Counted from the first letter of the stretch, positions 34,291-46,044 are shown. The stretch is 64,000 nucleotides of DNA from Nitrosomonadaceae bacterium (GCA_014237605.1 JAAZZR010000002.1:1-64000); one strand, 5' to 3'. Translations and numbers: made by a program. The notes: generated from the sequence alone by a model not told the origin.

Positions 34291-34848
34291 TTAAACAGAC
34301 ATTAACTCAACCTCTTTAGCTTGCAAGATTTTGTCTATCTCATAAATATGATGATTAGTAATCTTCTGAATTTCATCTTGACCACGGCGCTCATCATCTT
34401 CCGCGATTTCCTTTTCCTTAAGCATGGTCTTTAGATGAGCGTTAGCATCACGTCTGATATTTCGCATAGAAACTCGTGCAGCCTCTGCCTCCTGCTTAAC
34501 TACTTTTGTAAGATCACGTCGCCGCTCTTCCGTTAGCACTGGCATAGGAACACGAATTATTTCGCCAACAGTCACAGGATTTAGGCCTAGATCTGAATCT
34601 CGAATTGTTTTCTCAATCTGACTGAGTAGGCTCTTCTCCCATGGAGTAACATTAATTGTACGTGAATCAGCTAAATTTATATTTGCAACTTGGCTGATTG
34701 GCACAGATGAGCCGTAATAATCTATTGTAACGTGGTCCAGGATTCCTGTATGAGCACGCCCAGTTCTTATTTTGCCAAAATCAATTATTAACGCTTCAAA
34801 ACTTTTTTGCATCTTTTGTTCAGCAGATTTTTTTATATCGTTGATCAT
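34291..34848 (-). CDS. frr: Ribosome recycling factor
   Basis: [36 protein letters not shown]. Confidence 0.95.
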   Translation of the reverse strand: MINDIKKSAEQKMQKSFEALIIDFGKIRTGRAHTGILDHVTIDYYGSSVPISQVANINLADSRTINVTPWEKSLLSQIEKTIRDSDLGLNPVTVGEIIRVPMPVLTEERRRDLTKVVKQEAEAARVSMRNIRRDANAHLKTMLKEKEIAEDDERRGQDEIQKITNHHIYEIDKILQAKEVELMSV

Positions 34849-34912
34849 AGGAATTGATTTGTTAGTAAAGAGTACTATCTGCAAAATGTAACAGAAGAAA
34901 GAGTATACTAGT

Positions 34913-35623
34913 TTAAACTTGAATTAGTGTGCCCTCATTAGCTCCTTCTATTACTCGTTTAAGTGCTCCAGCTTTAAAAATACTAAAAACATTAAGAGGT
35001 AATTTCTGGTCACGACACAAGGTTAATGCTGTAGCGTCCATTACCTTTAAATTTTTGTTAATAGCTTCATCAAATGACAAGCTCTGATATCGTTTGGCAT
35101 TAGGAAATATTTTGGGATCGCTTGAATAAACACCATCAACTTTAGTTCCCTTTAGGACTATATCTACACTCATTTCTAAACCACGTAATGCAGCTGCAGT
35201 GTCAGTAGTGAAAAAAGGATTCCCTGTGCCAGCAGCAAAGATAACAACCTTTCCTTCTTCAAGATAACGTATGGCCTTTCCGCGTATATAAGGTGCTACA
35301 ACCTGATCAATACGTAATGCTGATTGCACTCTACTTTCTAGGTCTTTGTGTCTCATTGCATCTTGTAGGGCTAGGGAATTCATAACAGTTGCTAGCATCC
35401 CCATGTAGTCAGCGGTTGCGCGATCTATTTGATTATTTTCTGATGATGTCATTCCACGGAAAATATTTCCTCCGCCAATTACAATCGCCACTTCAACATT
35501 ACATCTTACAACTTCAAGAATTTCTGAAACAACATACTTCATTACAGCAGGATTGATGCCGTAACTATCATCCCCCATCAGCGCTTCACCTGAAAGTTTT
35601 AACAGGATACGTTTATAGGCCAT
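34913..35623 (-). CDS. pyrH: UMP kinase
   Basis: [33 protein letters not shown]. Confidence 0.96.
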   Translation of the reverse strand: MAYKRILLKLSGEALMGDDSYGINPAVMKYVVSEILEVVRCNVEVAIVIGGGNIFRGMTSSENNQIDRATADYMGMLATVMNSLALQDAMRHKDLESRVQSALRIDQVVAPYIRGKAIRYLEEGKVVIFAAGTGNPFFTTDTAAALRGLEMSVDIVLKGTKVDGVYSSDPKIFPNAKRYQSLSFDEAINKNLKVMDATALTLCRDQKLPLNVFSIFKAGALKRVIEGANEGTLIQV

Positions 35624-35653
35624 AATTGTTATGAGTGATTAATAATAATTTAG

Positions 35654-36559
35654 CTATGATGTTGATGAATTATTTTCCTGTGCTTGATTAATTTGTGACA
35701 TCACTTCATTTGCAAAATCACAAGATTTTCTTTCTATGCCTTCGCCTACTCTAAACATTGTGAAGCCATTAACTGTGGCGGATTTGCTATTAAGCAATTT
35801 CTCAATTGTTTGGTCAGGATTCTTGACAAAAGGCTGCCCTAATAGTGTTATTTCAGCAAGGTATTTAGCCATACGTCCATCTACCATTTTAGTAACTATT
35901 TCTTTAGGCTTTCCACTTTCTGCCGCTTGTGCTGTGTAAATTTGACGCTCGCGCTCCAGTAACTCTGCTGATACTTGTTCTTTTGAAACACATATTGGTT
36001 TACTTGCTGCAATATGCATCGCCAAATCTTTACCCAGTACCCCGTCATCACCAGCGCAATCAACTATGACACCAATTTTTCCAGCATGTAAATATGAGGA
36101 CAGATGCCCCAGTGTGGTATGACGAATACAGCGTCTAATGCTAATATTTTCGCCAAGTTTCATAATTAATTCCGTCCGGAATTTTTCTACATTGCTCCCA
36201 TCTTGCATATCTTCTTTTGAGAGTGCTTCAACATCTGATAAATTTCCGGTTGAAACAAGTTGGGCTAAATTTTTTGCAAAATTAATAAAATCTTCATTCT
36301 TTGCTACAAAATCAGTTTCACAATTAACTTCAACTAAGGCTCCACTTTTTCTGTCAGCGGAGATTTCTATTCCTATGATCCCCTCCGCTGCAATACGGCT
36401 AGCAGCTCTATTTGCCTTGGAGCCACTTTTTATACGTAACAAGTCTTCCGCTTCTTTTATATTGCCACTGGTTTCTATTAAAGCTTTCTTGCAGTCCATC
36501 ATACCGAGCCCAGTAAGATCACGTAATTCTTTCACTATGTTTGCGGTGATATCCGCCAT
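35654..36559 (-). CDS. tsf: Elongation factor Ts
   Basis: [42 protein letters not shown]. Confidence 0.97.
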   Translation of the reverse strand: MADITANIVKELRDLTGLGMMDCKKALIETSGNIKEAEDLLRIKSGSKANRAASRIAAEGIIGIEISADRKSGALVEVNCETDFVAKNEDFINFAKNLAQLVSTGNLSDVEALSKEDMQDGSNVEKFRTELIMKLGENISIRRCIRHTTLGHLSSYLHAGKIGVIVDCAGDDGVLGKDLAMHIAASKPICVSKEQVSAELLERERQIYTAQAAESGKPKEIVTKMVDGRMAKYLAEITLLGQPFVKNPDQTIEKLLNSKSATVNGFTMFRVGEGIERKSCDFANEVMSQINQAQENNSSTS

Positions 36560-36695
36560 ATTTTCTCCAAATGCGGGATTGGTTAATAATTTTGAGACAC
36601 TTTTATATCTCTCTTTCGAAATGATTTCTTATAAGATCTTGCTACTAATAAACTAAATAAAAGAATAATTTCGTTATTCTTTATGAGCCTCTAGA

Positions 36696-37448
36696 TTATT
36701 CAGCTTGCTTTTCCGCCATCATTGCTTCATTCATTTCTGGGGATTCATTGTTAACTGTTTCATGAACAATTTGGCTGCGCCCTTCTAAAATTGCATCAGC
36801 CACCCCCCGTGCATAAAGTCGTATTGCCTGGCTAGAATCATCATTTCCAGGAATAACATAGTCCACTTTCTCAGGGCTATGGTTTGTGTCGACAACGCCA
36901 ACTATTGGGATACCTAGCTTGGTGGCCTCTGTAATTGCACCTTTTTGGTAGCCTACGTCAATTACAAACATGGCTTCTGGTATTCCGTTCATATCTTTAA
37001 TTCCACCTAGGCTACGGTTGAGCTTTTCTAGCTCACGTGTAATATCAAGCGCTTGTTTTTTATTAAGTTTTTCAAATGTTCCCTCCTGAGTCATTGTTTC
37101 CATATCCTTAAGACGCTTAATGGATGCTTTAATTGTCTTAAAGTTTGTCAACATCCTCCCCAACCATCTCTGGTCTACATACGGAGACCCGCAACGGACG
37201 GCTTCTTCACGCACAATATCTCGTGCTTGACGTTTAGTACCAACAAATAGGATAACGCCTTTGTTGGTAGATAGCTGACGCACATATTTCATTGCGTCTT
37301 GATACATGACAAGGGTCTTTTCAAGATTGATAATGTGTATTTTATTGCGGTGGCCATATATATATTGGGCCATCTTTGGGTCCCAAAAGCGGGTTTGGTG
37401 ACCGAAATGAACGCCTGCTTCTAACATCTGTCGCATTGTTACTGCCAT
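36696..37448 (-). CDS. rpsB: 30S ribosomal protein S2
   Basis: [41 protein letters not shown]. Confidence 0.98.
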   Translation of the reverse strand: MAVTMRQMLEAGVHFGHQTRFWDPKMAQYIYGHRNKIHIINLEKTLVMYQDAMKYVRQLSTNKGVILFVGTKRQARDIVREEAVRCGSPYVDQRWLGRMLTNFKTIKASIKRLKDMETMTQEGTFEKLNKKQALDITRELEKLNRSLGGIKDMNGIPEAMFVIDVGYQKGAITEATKLGIPIVGVVDTNHSPEKVDYVIPGNDDSSQAIRLYARGVADAILEGRSQIVHETVNNESPEMNEAMMAEKQAE

Positions 37449-37601
37449 AAATTTCTCCTGTAGGGTTGAGCCTCAACCCGCCTAGTCACTCTTTGATGAG
37501 CACCCTTGGATTGGCGGGTATGTGTATTTAACCTGGCAAAAGTCTTGCTATAAAGCCAGATTATCTGGTCTATTATAACATTTATCCTGAGGCGCGCTCA
37601 A
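37449..37601 (-). promoter_or_regulatory. rpsB promoter and structured leader
   Basis: On minus: TTGAGC-18-TATAAT (37572-37601), then ACCCGCC...GGCGGGT pairing and GGGTTGA-GGC-TCAACCC hairpin next to the SD AGGAGA. Confidence 0.6.
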
Positions 37602-37736
37602 GGTAGAATTCGTTGTTGTTTCATTATTCTATATGACTAAATTAGTTTGCAGAGAAAGGGAAGGAACAAATATTTCTGTATTCGTATGTTTATTTTAAGA
37701 ACAGGAGGGGCAGAAATTTTTTTCTAAATTAGAGCA

Positions 37737-38117
37737 CTAAAAAATTAGAGTAGGGTTTTTAGTAAGAGCGACTAGTACTATATAGAAAAATACAATTTGG
37801 GCTAATATCCAAGAGATAATTTTTATTTTTCGTGTTTTTCCAAACCGAAAAGCCATCATTCCAAGAAGTATATAGAGCAATAGAGCTCCAATCTTTACGC
37901 TAATCCATATATTGAACCCAGGATATTGTTGGATCATGGCTACTAATGTAATAGCGCTTGACAGCAGAATGGTATCAATTACGTGAGGAAGGACTTTTAC
38001 CCATTTTAGCCTCAGTAGAGATGAGCCTTGTATCATCCATATTCCACGCAGGCCAAATAGGATGTAACTTAATATCATACATATAATATGAATTATTTTT
38101 ATTGTAGCAAAGCTCAT
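37737..38117 (-). CDS. SirB-family membrane protein
   Basis: 126 aa, four TM segments, IKIIHIICMILSYILFGLRGIWM and LPHVIDTILLSSAI. Confidence 0.7.
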   Translation of the reverse strand: MSFATIKIIHIICMILSYILFGLRGIWMIQGSSLLRLKWVKVLPHVIDTILLSSAITLVAMIQQYPGFNIWISVKIGALLLYILLGMMAFRFGKTRKIKIISWILAQIVFFYIVLVALTKNPTLIF

Positions 38118-38214
38118 ATTTCAAATCTTGGATAGTATTCAGCAATAGCTAGTTGTAGTTATATTGACGGGGCGGCATTTATCGAACCTATCATTCCTTG
38201 AATTATTGGAGATA

Positions 38215-39165
38215 TTAAGTCTCCATATCATCATCAAATGATTTATTTTGCATCTGTGCCTGAGATATGTTGCTGTCATGAGGGACACTATATGTTAGCC
38301 AGACATTCCCGCCAATAGTTGAGCCTTTTCCAATCGTAATTCGCCCCAGAATAGTCGCATTTGCATAAATAACCACATCATCCTCAACAATTGGGTGGCG
38401 TAATATATTCTTTACCAGAGCACCATTCTCATCTACTGGAAAGCGTTTCGCACCTAAAGTTACAGCTTGATATAACCGTACATTTCTACCTATAACAGTT
38501 GTTTCACCGATAACTACACCTGTGCCATGATCTATAAAAAAACTGGGTCCAATTTTTGCACCCGGATGGATTTCAATACCTGTAGTCGAATGAGCGATTT
38601 CAGAAATCATGCGGGCAATTAACGGAGTACCTAAGGAATGTAATTCATGAGCAAGCCGGTAGTACATAATGGCAGCAACACCAGGGTAGCATACGAGTAC
38701 TTCATCCGCATTTTGTGCCGCAGGATCACCTTCGTAAGCTGCACAAATATCTTTATCTAGAAGGTTTCTAATGTTTGGAAGCTTGCTTGCAAAAGCATGA
38801 ACAATCGTATTTGCTTTTTCTGTTGTTATACTGCTGCAGGTTTCATGCTCGGCAGTGTAATCTAATTCGCGAAGTATTTGTGTCAACAAATCTTGCAGCG
38901 TTTCTTCTAGGGTTTGTTTTACATATTGATCTATATCTTCATCGGTAAGTTTTAAATAACCTAGTCGGTTAGGAAATAAAACAGCCGCCAGCCGATCAAT
39001 AATAGTTGCAAGTATCGTGCGGGATGGGAGCTTGGGAGGGCGCTCAAGTCTTTGTCTGTTTTCTAGTGATGCCACACGTAAAGAACGTAAATCAGAAACA
39101 ATGGTATCGATTTTGAAAATTTCTTTTTTCGGTGGTGGTGGTATTTTTTTATCTTGTTCTGACAT
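38215..39165 (-). CDS. cysE: Serine O-acetyltransferase with long N-terminal region
   Basis: GIEIHPGAKIGPSFFIDHGTGVVIGETTVIGRNVRLYQAVTLGA hexapeptide repeats. Confidence 0.85.
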   Translation of the reverse strand: MSEQDKKIPPPPKKEIFKIDTIVSDLRSLRVASLENRQRLERPPKLPSRTILATIIDRLAAVLFPNRLGYLKLTDEDIDQYVKQTLEETLQDLLTQILRELDYTAEHETCSSITTEKANTIVHAFASKLPNIRNLLDKDICAAYEGDPAAQNADEVLVCYPGVAAIMYYRLAHELHSLGTPLIARMISEIAHSTTGIEIHPGAKIGPSFFIDHGTGVVIGETTVIGRNVRLYQAVTLGAKRFPVDENGALVKNILRHPIVEDDVVIYANATILGRITIGKGSTIGGNVWLTYSVPHDSNISQAQMQNKSFDDDMET

Positions 39166-39510
39166 TGTGCTGCGAGCTCCTGATTAGAAAATCTTCAGAA
39201 AAAAAGTAAAATCAAATAATGTATACGTATACAAAATTGCAATCTTGCTTATCTTTTCATGACTGCCGTGTAACACAACGGTTAAACGCCATTTTTATGC
39301 TGAGGAAATATATAATGTATTGATTTGTATTAACTCGGCCATTCCAACCTCTGCCAATTTTCGGTGATCAAGACGGGGTTAAAAAGGTTGGTTATAATAT
39401 AAAGCTTTCTGTCATATTCCCACCATTTACCTAATTATATAACGATAAGATTATGATGTTAAAGGTTAGAATGAGAAATAATCAATTTAATTATGAAGGA
39501 ACTTTACAAA

Positions 39511-40884
39511 ATGAAATTTAGCCAGAAATATAAAATGGCATACTGGACAAGATTAATGCTAGTGACGCTTGCAATATCCCTTGCTGCATGCGGTGATAAT
39601 GATGGCTCTGCAGGTGCCGGGAATTCTGGCAAACATTTATCAGGTCCAGCAACAGGAAAATTGATGGATGCTGCGGTCAGTGGCGTAAATTATTCTACCT
39701 CATCTAAGATAACTGGAATTACAGATAAAGACGGTATCTACAAATATAATCATGGAGATACGGTTGAATTTAGGCTTGGCAGCTTGGTTCTTGGAAAAAC
39801 AGAAGCGACGGCTATAGTGACGCCAATAAATTTGGCTGGAGATAGCATTCCACGGTTACAAAACTTACTCGTTCTATTGCAGTCATTGGATTCAGACAGT
39901 GAGCCTGAGAACGGAATCTCTATCTCTGCAGTTGCGGCGGCGGCAGTGGGTGTTGATATTAATTTAGACAATGATCCGGATACATTTGCCGTGTCTTCTG
40001 CTTTGCAAAATGTAAGACAGAAAGCGGGTATTGAAGGAGAAATTAAAGGTTCGGCAGAAATTAATACTCATTTTCTTTCTCAAGGAATTAGCCTGCTGAG
40101 TAATAATATATGGGTAAGGTACGATGATACGACCGCCACGCTAATTCGCATATCAGACGCTAATGATGGGGATTATTTGTATGGTGAGGCTATCGTAGAT
40201 GACCCTTGTGACGCAGACAATGTATGTGGAAATAAAACTGTCAGTAAGGCTGGTGTAGAGTATGGGCCGGTGGTTTTATCTACATTTGGCTTAAGAGGAT
40301 TCAAAATTGTTGGAAAGGCAGTGATCGACACCAATCTTCAAGCTGGGTTATCGCATTTACGGCCAAGCTTGCGAATTTATACTGATGGCTATGAATTGAT
40401 TACAACAGACCTGGTAGCGGAGCAGAGGAAAGTGGAAAAGAAAGGCATCTTTGCTGAACTATTCCATATAGCCAAACCGCTTAAATTAAGTTCCTCTAAA
40501 GAAAAGAATAAGATAATTGTAAAGGAGGTTCGTTTTTCTAAAATGGAGAACGTTGCTTCTGGAATTGTCGGGGCATGGGCACTCGATAACACTGACATTA
40601 ATACTCAAATTTTTCTATTTTTCCCTAATGGAAATTATTTTATGGTTGATCCTGTAGGAGATGTCGGTCGTGATTGTGCTGAGCCAGGTGTCGAATTCTC
40701 GTCCTATACTTACGATGCGCCTACGAAGAAATTAAATCTTAAGGGGTTTACATATAATACTAATGGTTGCGCTGGATTCTCCGATAATGAGCCGGCCACA
40801 TTTAGCATTGATGCAGACGGTAACAAGGCAACACTAAAGACAAAAGATAATTCTTCTTATGTTTTGCACCGTGTGTCAAGTTAG
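39511..40884 (+). CDS. Secreted lipoprotein of unknown function
   Basis: Signal peptide with lipobox LAAC (LVTLAISLAACGDNDGS); internal DAAVSGVNYSTSSKITGITDKDGIYKYNHGDTVEFRLGSLVLG motif. Confidence 0.7.
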   Translation: MKFSQKYKMAYWTRLMLVTLAISLAACGDNDGSAGAGNSGKHLSGPATGKLMDAAVSGVNYSTSSKITGITDKDGIYKYNHGDTVEFRLGSLVLGKTEATAIVTPINLAGDSIPRLQNLLVLLQSLDSDSEPENGISISAVAAAAVGVDINLDNDPDTFAVSSALQNVRQKAGIEGEIKGSAEINTHFLSQGISLLSNNIWVRYDDTTATLIRISDANDGDYLYGEAIVDDPCDADNVCGNKTVSKAGVEYGPVVLSTFGLRGFKIVGKAVIDTNLQAGLSHLRPSLRIYTDGYELITTDLVAEQRKVEKKGIFAELFHIAKPLKLSSSKEKNKIIVKEVRFSKMENVASGIVGAWALDNTDINTQIFLFFPNGNYFMVDPVGDVGRDCAEPGVEFSSYTYDAPTKKLNLKGFTYNTNGCAGFSDNEPATFSIDADGNKATLKTKDNSSYVLHRVSS

Positions 40885-40960
40885 TCTCTGATAATTGCTC
40901 GTATATTGAATCTTAAAATAACAGGAGGTTTGCTTGTGAGTATCGGTCCTAAGGCATAAT

Positions 40961-42253
40961 GTGAAATTTCTTGATCTCCATGCTGTCAAGGAAGTGAAAG
41001 GTACGGTTAGGTTGCCGGGCTCGAAGAGTATATCTAACCGTGTTTTGCTTCTTGCGGCGCTAGCAAGTGGTGGTACACATGTGCGTGATGTGCTTGTTGC
41101 TGATGATACGATATGTATGCTTAATGCACTTAAAGTGCTTGGGGTATCTATTAATCAAACTGATGAAAATGATTATTTTATACAGGGTGTAGGTGGTCAA
41201 TTTCCAATACGAGAAGCAGATCTATTTCTGGAAAATGCTGGGACGGCTTACCGCCCCTTAACAGCTGTATTGTCATTGGCACAAGGTCACTATCGTTTAT
41301 ATGGCATATCACGCATGTATGAGCGCCCCGTGGGGGATCTGGTGGACCCGCTTAGACAGCTTGGGGCAGATATTACCTATCTGGGAAATGATGGATTCCC
41401 TCCGCTAGAAATAAAGGCTGCTGAAATTCAGGCAGATTTATTGGTCGTCAGGGGTGATGTTTCAAGTCAATATCTAACCAGCTTGTTGATTGCCTCACCA
41501 TTAATCGATGGAAAATTAACTATTGAAGTTATAGGGGACTTAATTTCACAGCCATACATAGCTTTAACATTGGGGTTGATGTCTCACTTTGGTGTAGAGA
41601 TAGAACAGACTGGATTGCGGCATTTTGTGTCTGATAACGGCCTTAATTATATTAGCCCTGGTGAAATATCTGTAGAAGGTGACGCGTCTTCGGCATCTTA
41701 TTTTCTTGCTGCCGGAGCTATTGGCGGTGGACCAGTCAGGGTTGAAGGTATAGGCCGTAATAGTTTGCAGGGGGATGTTCTTTTTATTAAGGCATTGGAG
41801 AAGATGGGGGCATGTATTTTACAAGGTGATAATTGGATTGAAGTTCGGTCACCGCAATCTGGTCGCCTTACAGCAATTAATATTGATTGTAACCATATTC
41901 CCGATGCTGCTATGACGCTTGCAGTAGTTTCTTTATTCGCCGATGGAGTAACTATGCTTAAGAATATAGCAAGTTGGAAGGTTAAAGAAACTGATCGCCT
42001 TTACGCCATGGCGACGGAGCTACGTAAATTAGGTGCGGTGGTTGATGAGGGGCCAGATTTTCTACGAATTACTCCACCAATTAATGGAAATATCCCTCCA
42101 TTTGTCGCCATTAATACCTACAATGATCACCGAATGGCTATGTGTTTTTCATTGGCGTCATTAGGCGCGCCGGTACGTATAAATGATCCTACCTGCGTGT
42201 CTAAAACTTTCCCTAATTATTTTGCGGAATTTGCCAAATTAGTTAAATATTAA
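40961..42253 (+). CDS. aroA: 3-phosphoshikimate 1-carboxyvinyltransferase, GTG start
   Basis: [57 protein letters not shown]. Confidence 0.95.
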   Translation: MKFLDLHAVKEVKGTVRLPGSKSISNRVLLLAALASGGTHVRDVLVADDTICMLNALKVLGVSINQTDENDYFIQGVGGQFPIREADLFLENAGTAYRPLTAVLSLAQGHYRLYGISRMYERPVGDLVDPLRQLGADITYLGNDGFPPLEIKAAEIQADLLVVRGDVSSQYLTSLLIASPLIDGKLTIEVIGDLISQPYIALTLGLMSHFGVEIEQTGLRHFVSDNGLNYISPGEISVEGDASSASYFLAAGAIGGGPVRVEGIGRNSLQGDVLFIKALEKMGACILQGDNWIEVRSPQSGRLTAINIDCNHIPDAAMTLAVVSLFADGVTMLKNIASWKVKETDRLYAMATELRKLGAVVDEGPDFLRITPPINGNIPPFVAINTYNDHRMAMCFSLASLGAPVRINDPTCVSKTFPNYFAEFAKLVKY

Positions 42254-42298
42254 ACTTACATAAATTTCTATTAAATTAGAAGTAAATTAAAATTATTC

Positions 42299-42976
42299 AT
42301 GAATATTAGTAATATACCGGTAATTGCGATTGATGGGCCATCTGCATCTGGCAAGGGCACAGTTGCCCAACTTGTATCAGAAAATCTTGGATTTCAATAT
42401 TTAGATAGCGGTTCGCTTTATAGATTGGTGGCGTTAAAGGCAATACGAATAGGAGCTGATTTAAATGATGAGAAAGCACTTGAGAATATAGCCCAGATCC
42501 TTGACGTTACATTTACAGGTAGAAAGATTCAGCTTGGGGGCGAGGAGGTGGCAGATTTAATTCGCCAAGAAGTGTATGGTAACGGAGCCTCTAAGGTTGC
42601 TGCACATCCAGGATTAAGAGAGGCCTTGCTGGATCGTCAGCGTGCATTTCGTAAAGACCCTGGGTTAGTGGCTGACGGGCGTGACATGTGTTCTGTAGTA
42701 TTTCCTGATGCTACGCTAAAAATTTTTCTTACTGCTACCCCTGAAGTTCGTGCAGAACGTCGCTACAAACAGTTGATGGAAAAAGGGGAAGGTGTTAATA
42801 TTAATAAGATTTTGAAAGATATTGAGGCGCGTGATAAGCGCGATAGTATCCGTATCGTTGCGCCATTAAAACAAAGCAAAGATTCGAATCTTGTTGATAC
42901 AACCTTGTTAAATGTTACTGAGGTTGTAAATAAAATATTAAAACAATATTCCGAAATTAGTATTAAAAGTATCTGA
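42299..42976 (+). CDS. cmk: Cytidylate kinase
   Basis: VIAIDGPSASGKGTVAQLVSENLGFQYLDSGSLYRL. Confidence 0.96.
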   Translation: MNISNIPVIAIDGPSASGKGTVAQLVSENLGFQYLDSGSLYRLVALKAIRIGADLNDEKALENIAQILDVTFTGRKIQLGGEEVADLIRQEVYGNGASKVAAHPGLREALLDRQRAFRKDPGLVADGRDMCSVVFPDATLKIFLTATPEVRAERRYKQLMEKGEGVNINKILKDIEARDKRDSIRIVAPLKQSKDSNLVDTTLLNVTEVVNKILKQYSEISIKSI

Positions 42977-43131
42977 TATAATCTCACTTTTTAAGTATTG
43001 TCTTGATTATGAAGATGCAAGAGATTGCTTCTCTCGCCCGAGTATTTGGTTTAAATTTAACCAAATAATTTATTAACTTACCAGAACCTGCAGATATTTA
43101 TTTGCATGTGATTAAAAACAGGTTTTTTACA

Positions 43132-44883
43132 ATGACTGCTGTTTCCCCCGTAACTGATAATTCCCCCGTAACTGATAATTCCCTTGTAGCTGACTCATCA
43201 GAAAGTTTTGCGGTACTATTTGAGGAGAGTCTCGCTCGCCAAGAAATGCGCATAGGCGAGCTGATTACTGCTGAGGTTGTACGAGTTGACTTTAATGTCG
43301 TCGTCGTGAATGCGGGGTTAAAGTCTGAAAGTTTTATACCGGTTGAAGAATTTAAGAATGATAAGGGTGAAATTGAAGTTAAGATCGGAGACTTTATAAG
43401 CGTTGCTATTGAGGCGCTTGAGGATGGTCATGGTGAGACAAGATTATCACGAGATAAGGCTAAGAGATTAACTGCTTGGCACGATTTAGAAGCAGCTATG
43501 GAAAGCGGTGCTATTGTATGCGGAATGGTGAGTGGTAAGGTTAAAGGTGGTCTTACTGCAATGATAAATGGTATTCGGGCTTTTTTACCTGGTTCATTGG
43601 TAGATATTCGACCGGTTAAAGATACTACTCCATATGAAAATAAAGAAATGGAGTTTAAGGTAATAAAGCTTGATCGGAAACGTAACAATGTAGTTGTTTC
43701 TCGCCGTGCAGTCTTAGAGGAGAGTCAGGGCGCTGATAGGCAATCATTGCTAGAGAACTTGAAAGAAGGGGCGGTCGTCAAGGGCATTGTTAAAAATATT
43801 ACTGACTATGGGGCGTTTGTAGATTTGGGTGGTATAGATGGTCTGTTGCATATTACTGACCTTGCATGGAGGAGGGTAAAGCATCCTTCTGAGATGATTA
43901 GTGTAGGTGAAGAAGTTGAAGCTAAAATACTTAAATTTGACCAGGAAAAAAATAGGGTTTCTTTGGGGATGAAGCAGCTTAATGAGGATCCATGGGTTGG
44001 ACTCTCGAGACGTTACCCACAAAGTACCCGTTTGTTTGGGAAGGTAAGTAATTTAACTGATTACGGTGCATTCGTTGAGATTGAGCAGGGAATAGAGGGA
44101 TTGGTACATGTGTCAGAGATGGATTGGACTAACAAGAATGTATATCCTTCAAAGATGGTGCAACTAGGTGATGAAGTGGAGATAATGATTCTAGAAATAG
44201 ATGAAGCGCGTCGCCGAATATCGTTGGGCATGAAGCAGTGCAAGAGTAATCCTTGGGATGACTTTGCTGTAAATCATAATAAGAATGACAAGGTAAGTGG
44301 GCAAATTAAATCCATAACAGATTTTGGTGTATTTATCGGGTTGCAGGGTGGTATTGATGGATTGGTACACCTGTCGGACCTTTCCTGGAGTCACTCAGGT
44401 GAAGACGCAGTACGTAGCTATAAAAAGGGTGATGAGGTAGAAGCGATGGTCTTGTCTATTGATGTTGAGCGTGAACGTATTTCGCTCGGAATTAAGCAGA
44501 TGGAAGGAGATCCATTTAGTAGTTTCATTTCTGCAAATGACAAAAACAGCATCGTTAAGGGTACAGTCAAATCAATTGATGCTAAGGGTTCGGTCATCTC
44601 ATTGGATAATGATGTAGAAGGTTATTTGAGAGCATCTGAGATATCGCGGGACCGTGTAGAAGATATTCGAACTCATTTAAAAGAGGGCGATGGCGTTGAA
44701 GTAATGATTATTAATGTGGATCGTAAAAATCGCGGAATAAATCTTTCCATAAAAGCTAAAGATTTGGCAGAAGAGTCCCATGCAATAAAAAAAGTTGCAA
44801 CTGAATCGCCAGATAATGCTGGAACCACAAGCTTGGGTGCTTTGCTTAAGGCGAAGATGGATACAAAAAAAACTGAAGAATAA
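43132..44883 (+). CDS. rpsA: 30S ribosomal protein S1
   Basis: Repeated S1 domains, e.g. [40 protein letters not shown]. Confidence 0.96.
   Translation: MTAVSPVTDNSPVTDNSLVADSSESFAVLFEESLARQEMRIGELITAEVVRVDFNVVVVNAGLKSESFIPVEEFKNDKGEIEVKIGDFISVAIEALEDGHGETRLSRDKAKRLTAWHDLEAAMESGAIVCGMVSGKVKGGLTAMINGIRAFLPGSLVDIRPVKDTTPYENKEMEFKVIKLDRKRNNVVVSRRAVLEESQGADRQSLLENLKEGAVVKGIVKNITDYGAFVDLGGIDGLLHITDLAWRRVKHPSEMISVGEEVEAKILKFDQEKNRVSLGMKQLNEDPWVGLSRRYPQSTRLFGKVSNLTDYGAFVEIEQGIEGLVHVSEMDWTNKNVYPSKMVQLGDEVEIMILEIDEARRRISLGMKQCKSNPWDDFAVNHNKNDKVSGQIKSITDFGVFIGLQGGIDGLVHLSDLSWSHSGEDAVRSYKKGDEVEAMVLSIDVERERISLGIKQMEGDPFSSFISANDKNSIVKGTVKSIDAKGSVISLDNDVEGYLRASEISRDRVEDIRTHLKEGDGVEVMIINVDRKNRGINLSIKAKDLAEESHAIKKVATESPDNAGTTSLGALLKAKMDTKKTEE
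43144..43197 (+). repeat. 18-bp in-frame tandem repeat at the rpsA 5' end (2 exact copies, 1 diverged)
   Basis: TCCCCCGTAACTGATAAT x2 then TCCCTTGTAGCTGACTCA, encoding [18 protein letters not shown]. Confidence 0.9.
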
Positions 44884-44897
44884 TAAAGGATATTTAT

Positions 44898-45182
44898 ATG
44901 ACTAAATCTGAACTGATCTCTAGTCTTGCGGCCCGTTACCCACAGTTAGTAGCCAAGGATGCTGAGCTTGCAGTTAAGACCATATTGGATGCTATGGTGG
45001 AAAGCTTGTCAAAGGGGCAGCGTATTGAAATAAGGGGCTTTGGAAGCTTCGATTTGAATTATCGTCCTCCACGTATAGGGCGTAACCCAAAGTCTGGTGA
45101 ACGAGTGAATGTAGCTGAAAAATATGTACCACATTTTAAAGCTGGCAAAGAAATGAGAGAGAGAGTTGACTATAAAACTTGA
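44898..45182 (+). CDS. ihfB: Integration host factor beta subunit
   Basis: [56 protein letters not shown]. Confidence 0.95.
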   Translation: MTKSELISSLAARYPQLVAKDAELAVKTILDAMVESLSKGQRIEIRGFGSFDLNYRPPRIGRNPKSGERVNVAEKYVPHFKAGKEMRERVDYKT

Positions 45183-45209
45183 GAAAATTATAGAGTTTAA
45201 ATAAATTAG

Positions 45210-45241
45210 CGGCATGATATTGTTATCATGCCGTTTTTTTT
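45210..45241 (+). terminator. Intrinsic terminator after ihfB
   Basis: CGGCATGATA-TTGT-TATCATGCCG followed by TTTTTTTT. Confidence 0.92.
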
Positions 45242-45339
45242 AGTTTTGTGTTTTGTTTTATGTATGTAAGTAAAAATCTGTTATGGCTACAATTTAAATA
45301 GCTAAAACGTTATCGTAATTGAATAAATGGAAATATTAT

Positions 45340-46044
45340 ATGAATGATCCTCGTATTATTGTTGCACTTGATTTTTCAAGTAAAGAACAGGCATCAATTC
45401 TAGCAGGCGAGCTTGATCCAATATTATGTCGAGTAAAAATAGGAAAAGAGCTCTTTACTGCTGCTGGCCCAGAGGTAGTGAAAATATTTATAAAAAAAGG
45501 TTTTGAGGTCTTCCTCGATTTAAAGTTTCACGATATTCCAAACACAGTAGCAAATGCATGTAGAGTCGCGACTGATTTGGGCGTGTGGATGATAAACGTA
45601 CATGCTTTAGGTGGAAAGAGAATGCTAATGGCTGCAAGAGATGCGCTGCCATTAGGGGGGGTTAAACTTGTTGCGGTAACATTGCTTACAAGTATGGGTC
45701 CTGATGATTTAGAAAATATAGGCTTAAATAATGAGCCTAGGAATGTGGTGCAGAATTTGGCCAATCTAGCGCATAGCTGTGGGTTGGATGGAGTAGTTTG
45801 CTCTGCGTTAGAGGCTGGGCAGCTTAGGAAAGAAATGGGCGCCGATTTTTGTTTAGTTACCCCTGGAATTCGTCCGGTTGATGCTCTGGTGGATGATCAG
45901 AATCGGATAGCAACTCCAAAGATGGCAATACAAAACGGCGCAGATTATTTGGTTATAGGTAGGCCTATTTCTCGGGCAGAAAATCCACTGTTAATGTTGA
46001 AGTACCTGAACAAGGAAATTGAAGAACAATTGGCTGTAAATTAA
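45340..46044 (+). CDS. pyrF: Orotidine 5'-phosphate decarboxylase
   Basis: RIIVALDFSSKEQA; VFLDLKFHDIPNTVANA. Confidence 0.95.
   Translation: MNDPRIIVALDFSSKEQASILAGELDPILCRVKIGKELFTAAGPEVVKIFIKKGFEVFLDLKFHDIPNTVANACRVATDLGVWMINVHALGGKRMLMAARDALPLGGVKLVAVTLLTSMGPDDLENIGLNNEPRNVVQNLANLAHSCGLDGVVCSALEAGQLRKEMGADFCLVTPGIRPVDALVDDQNRIATPKMAIQNGADYLVIGRPISRAENPLLMLKYLNKEIEEQLAVN

Noticed and set aside
27424-36656. Many plus-strand ORFs over the minus-strand bamA-rpsB block
   Set aside because: Shadow ORFs antisense to well-identified conserved genes.
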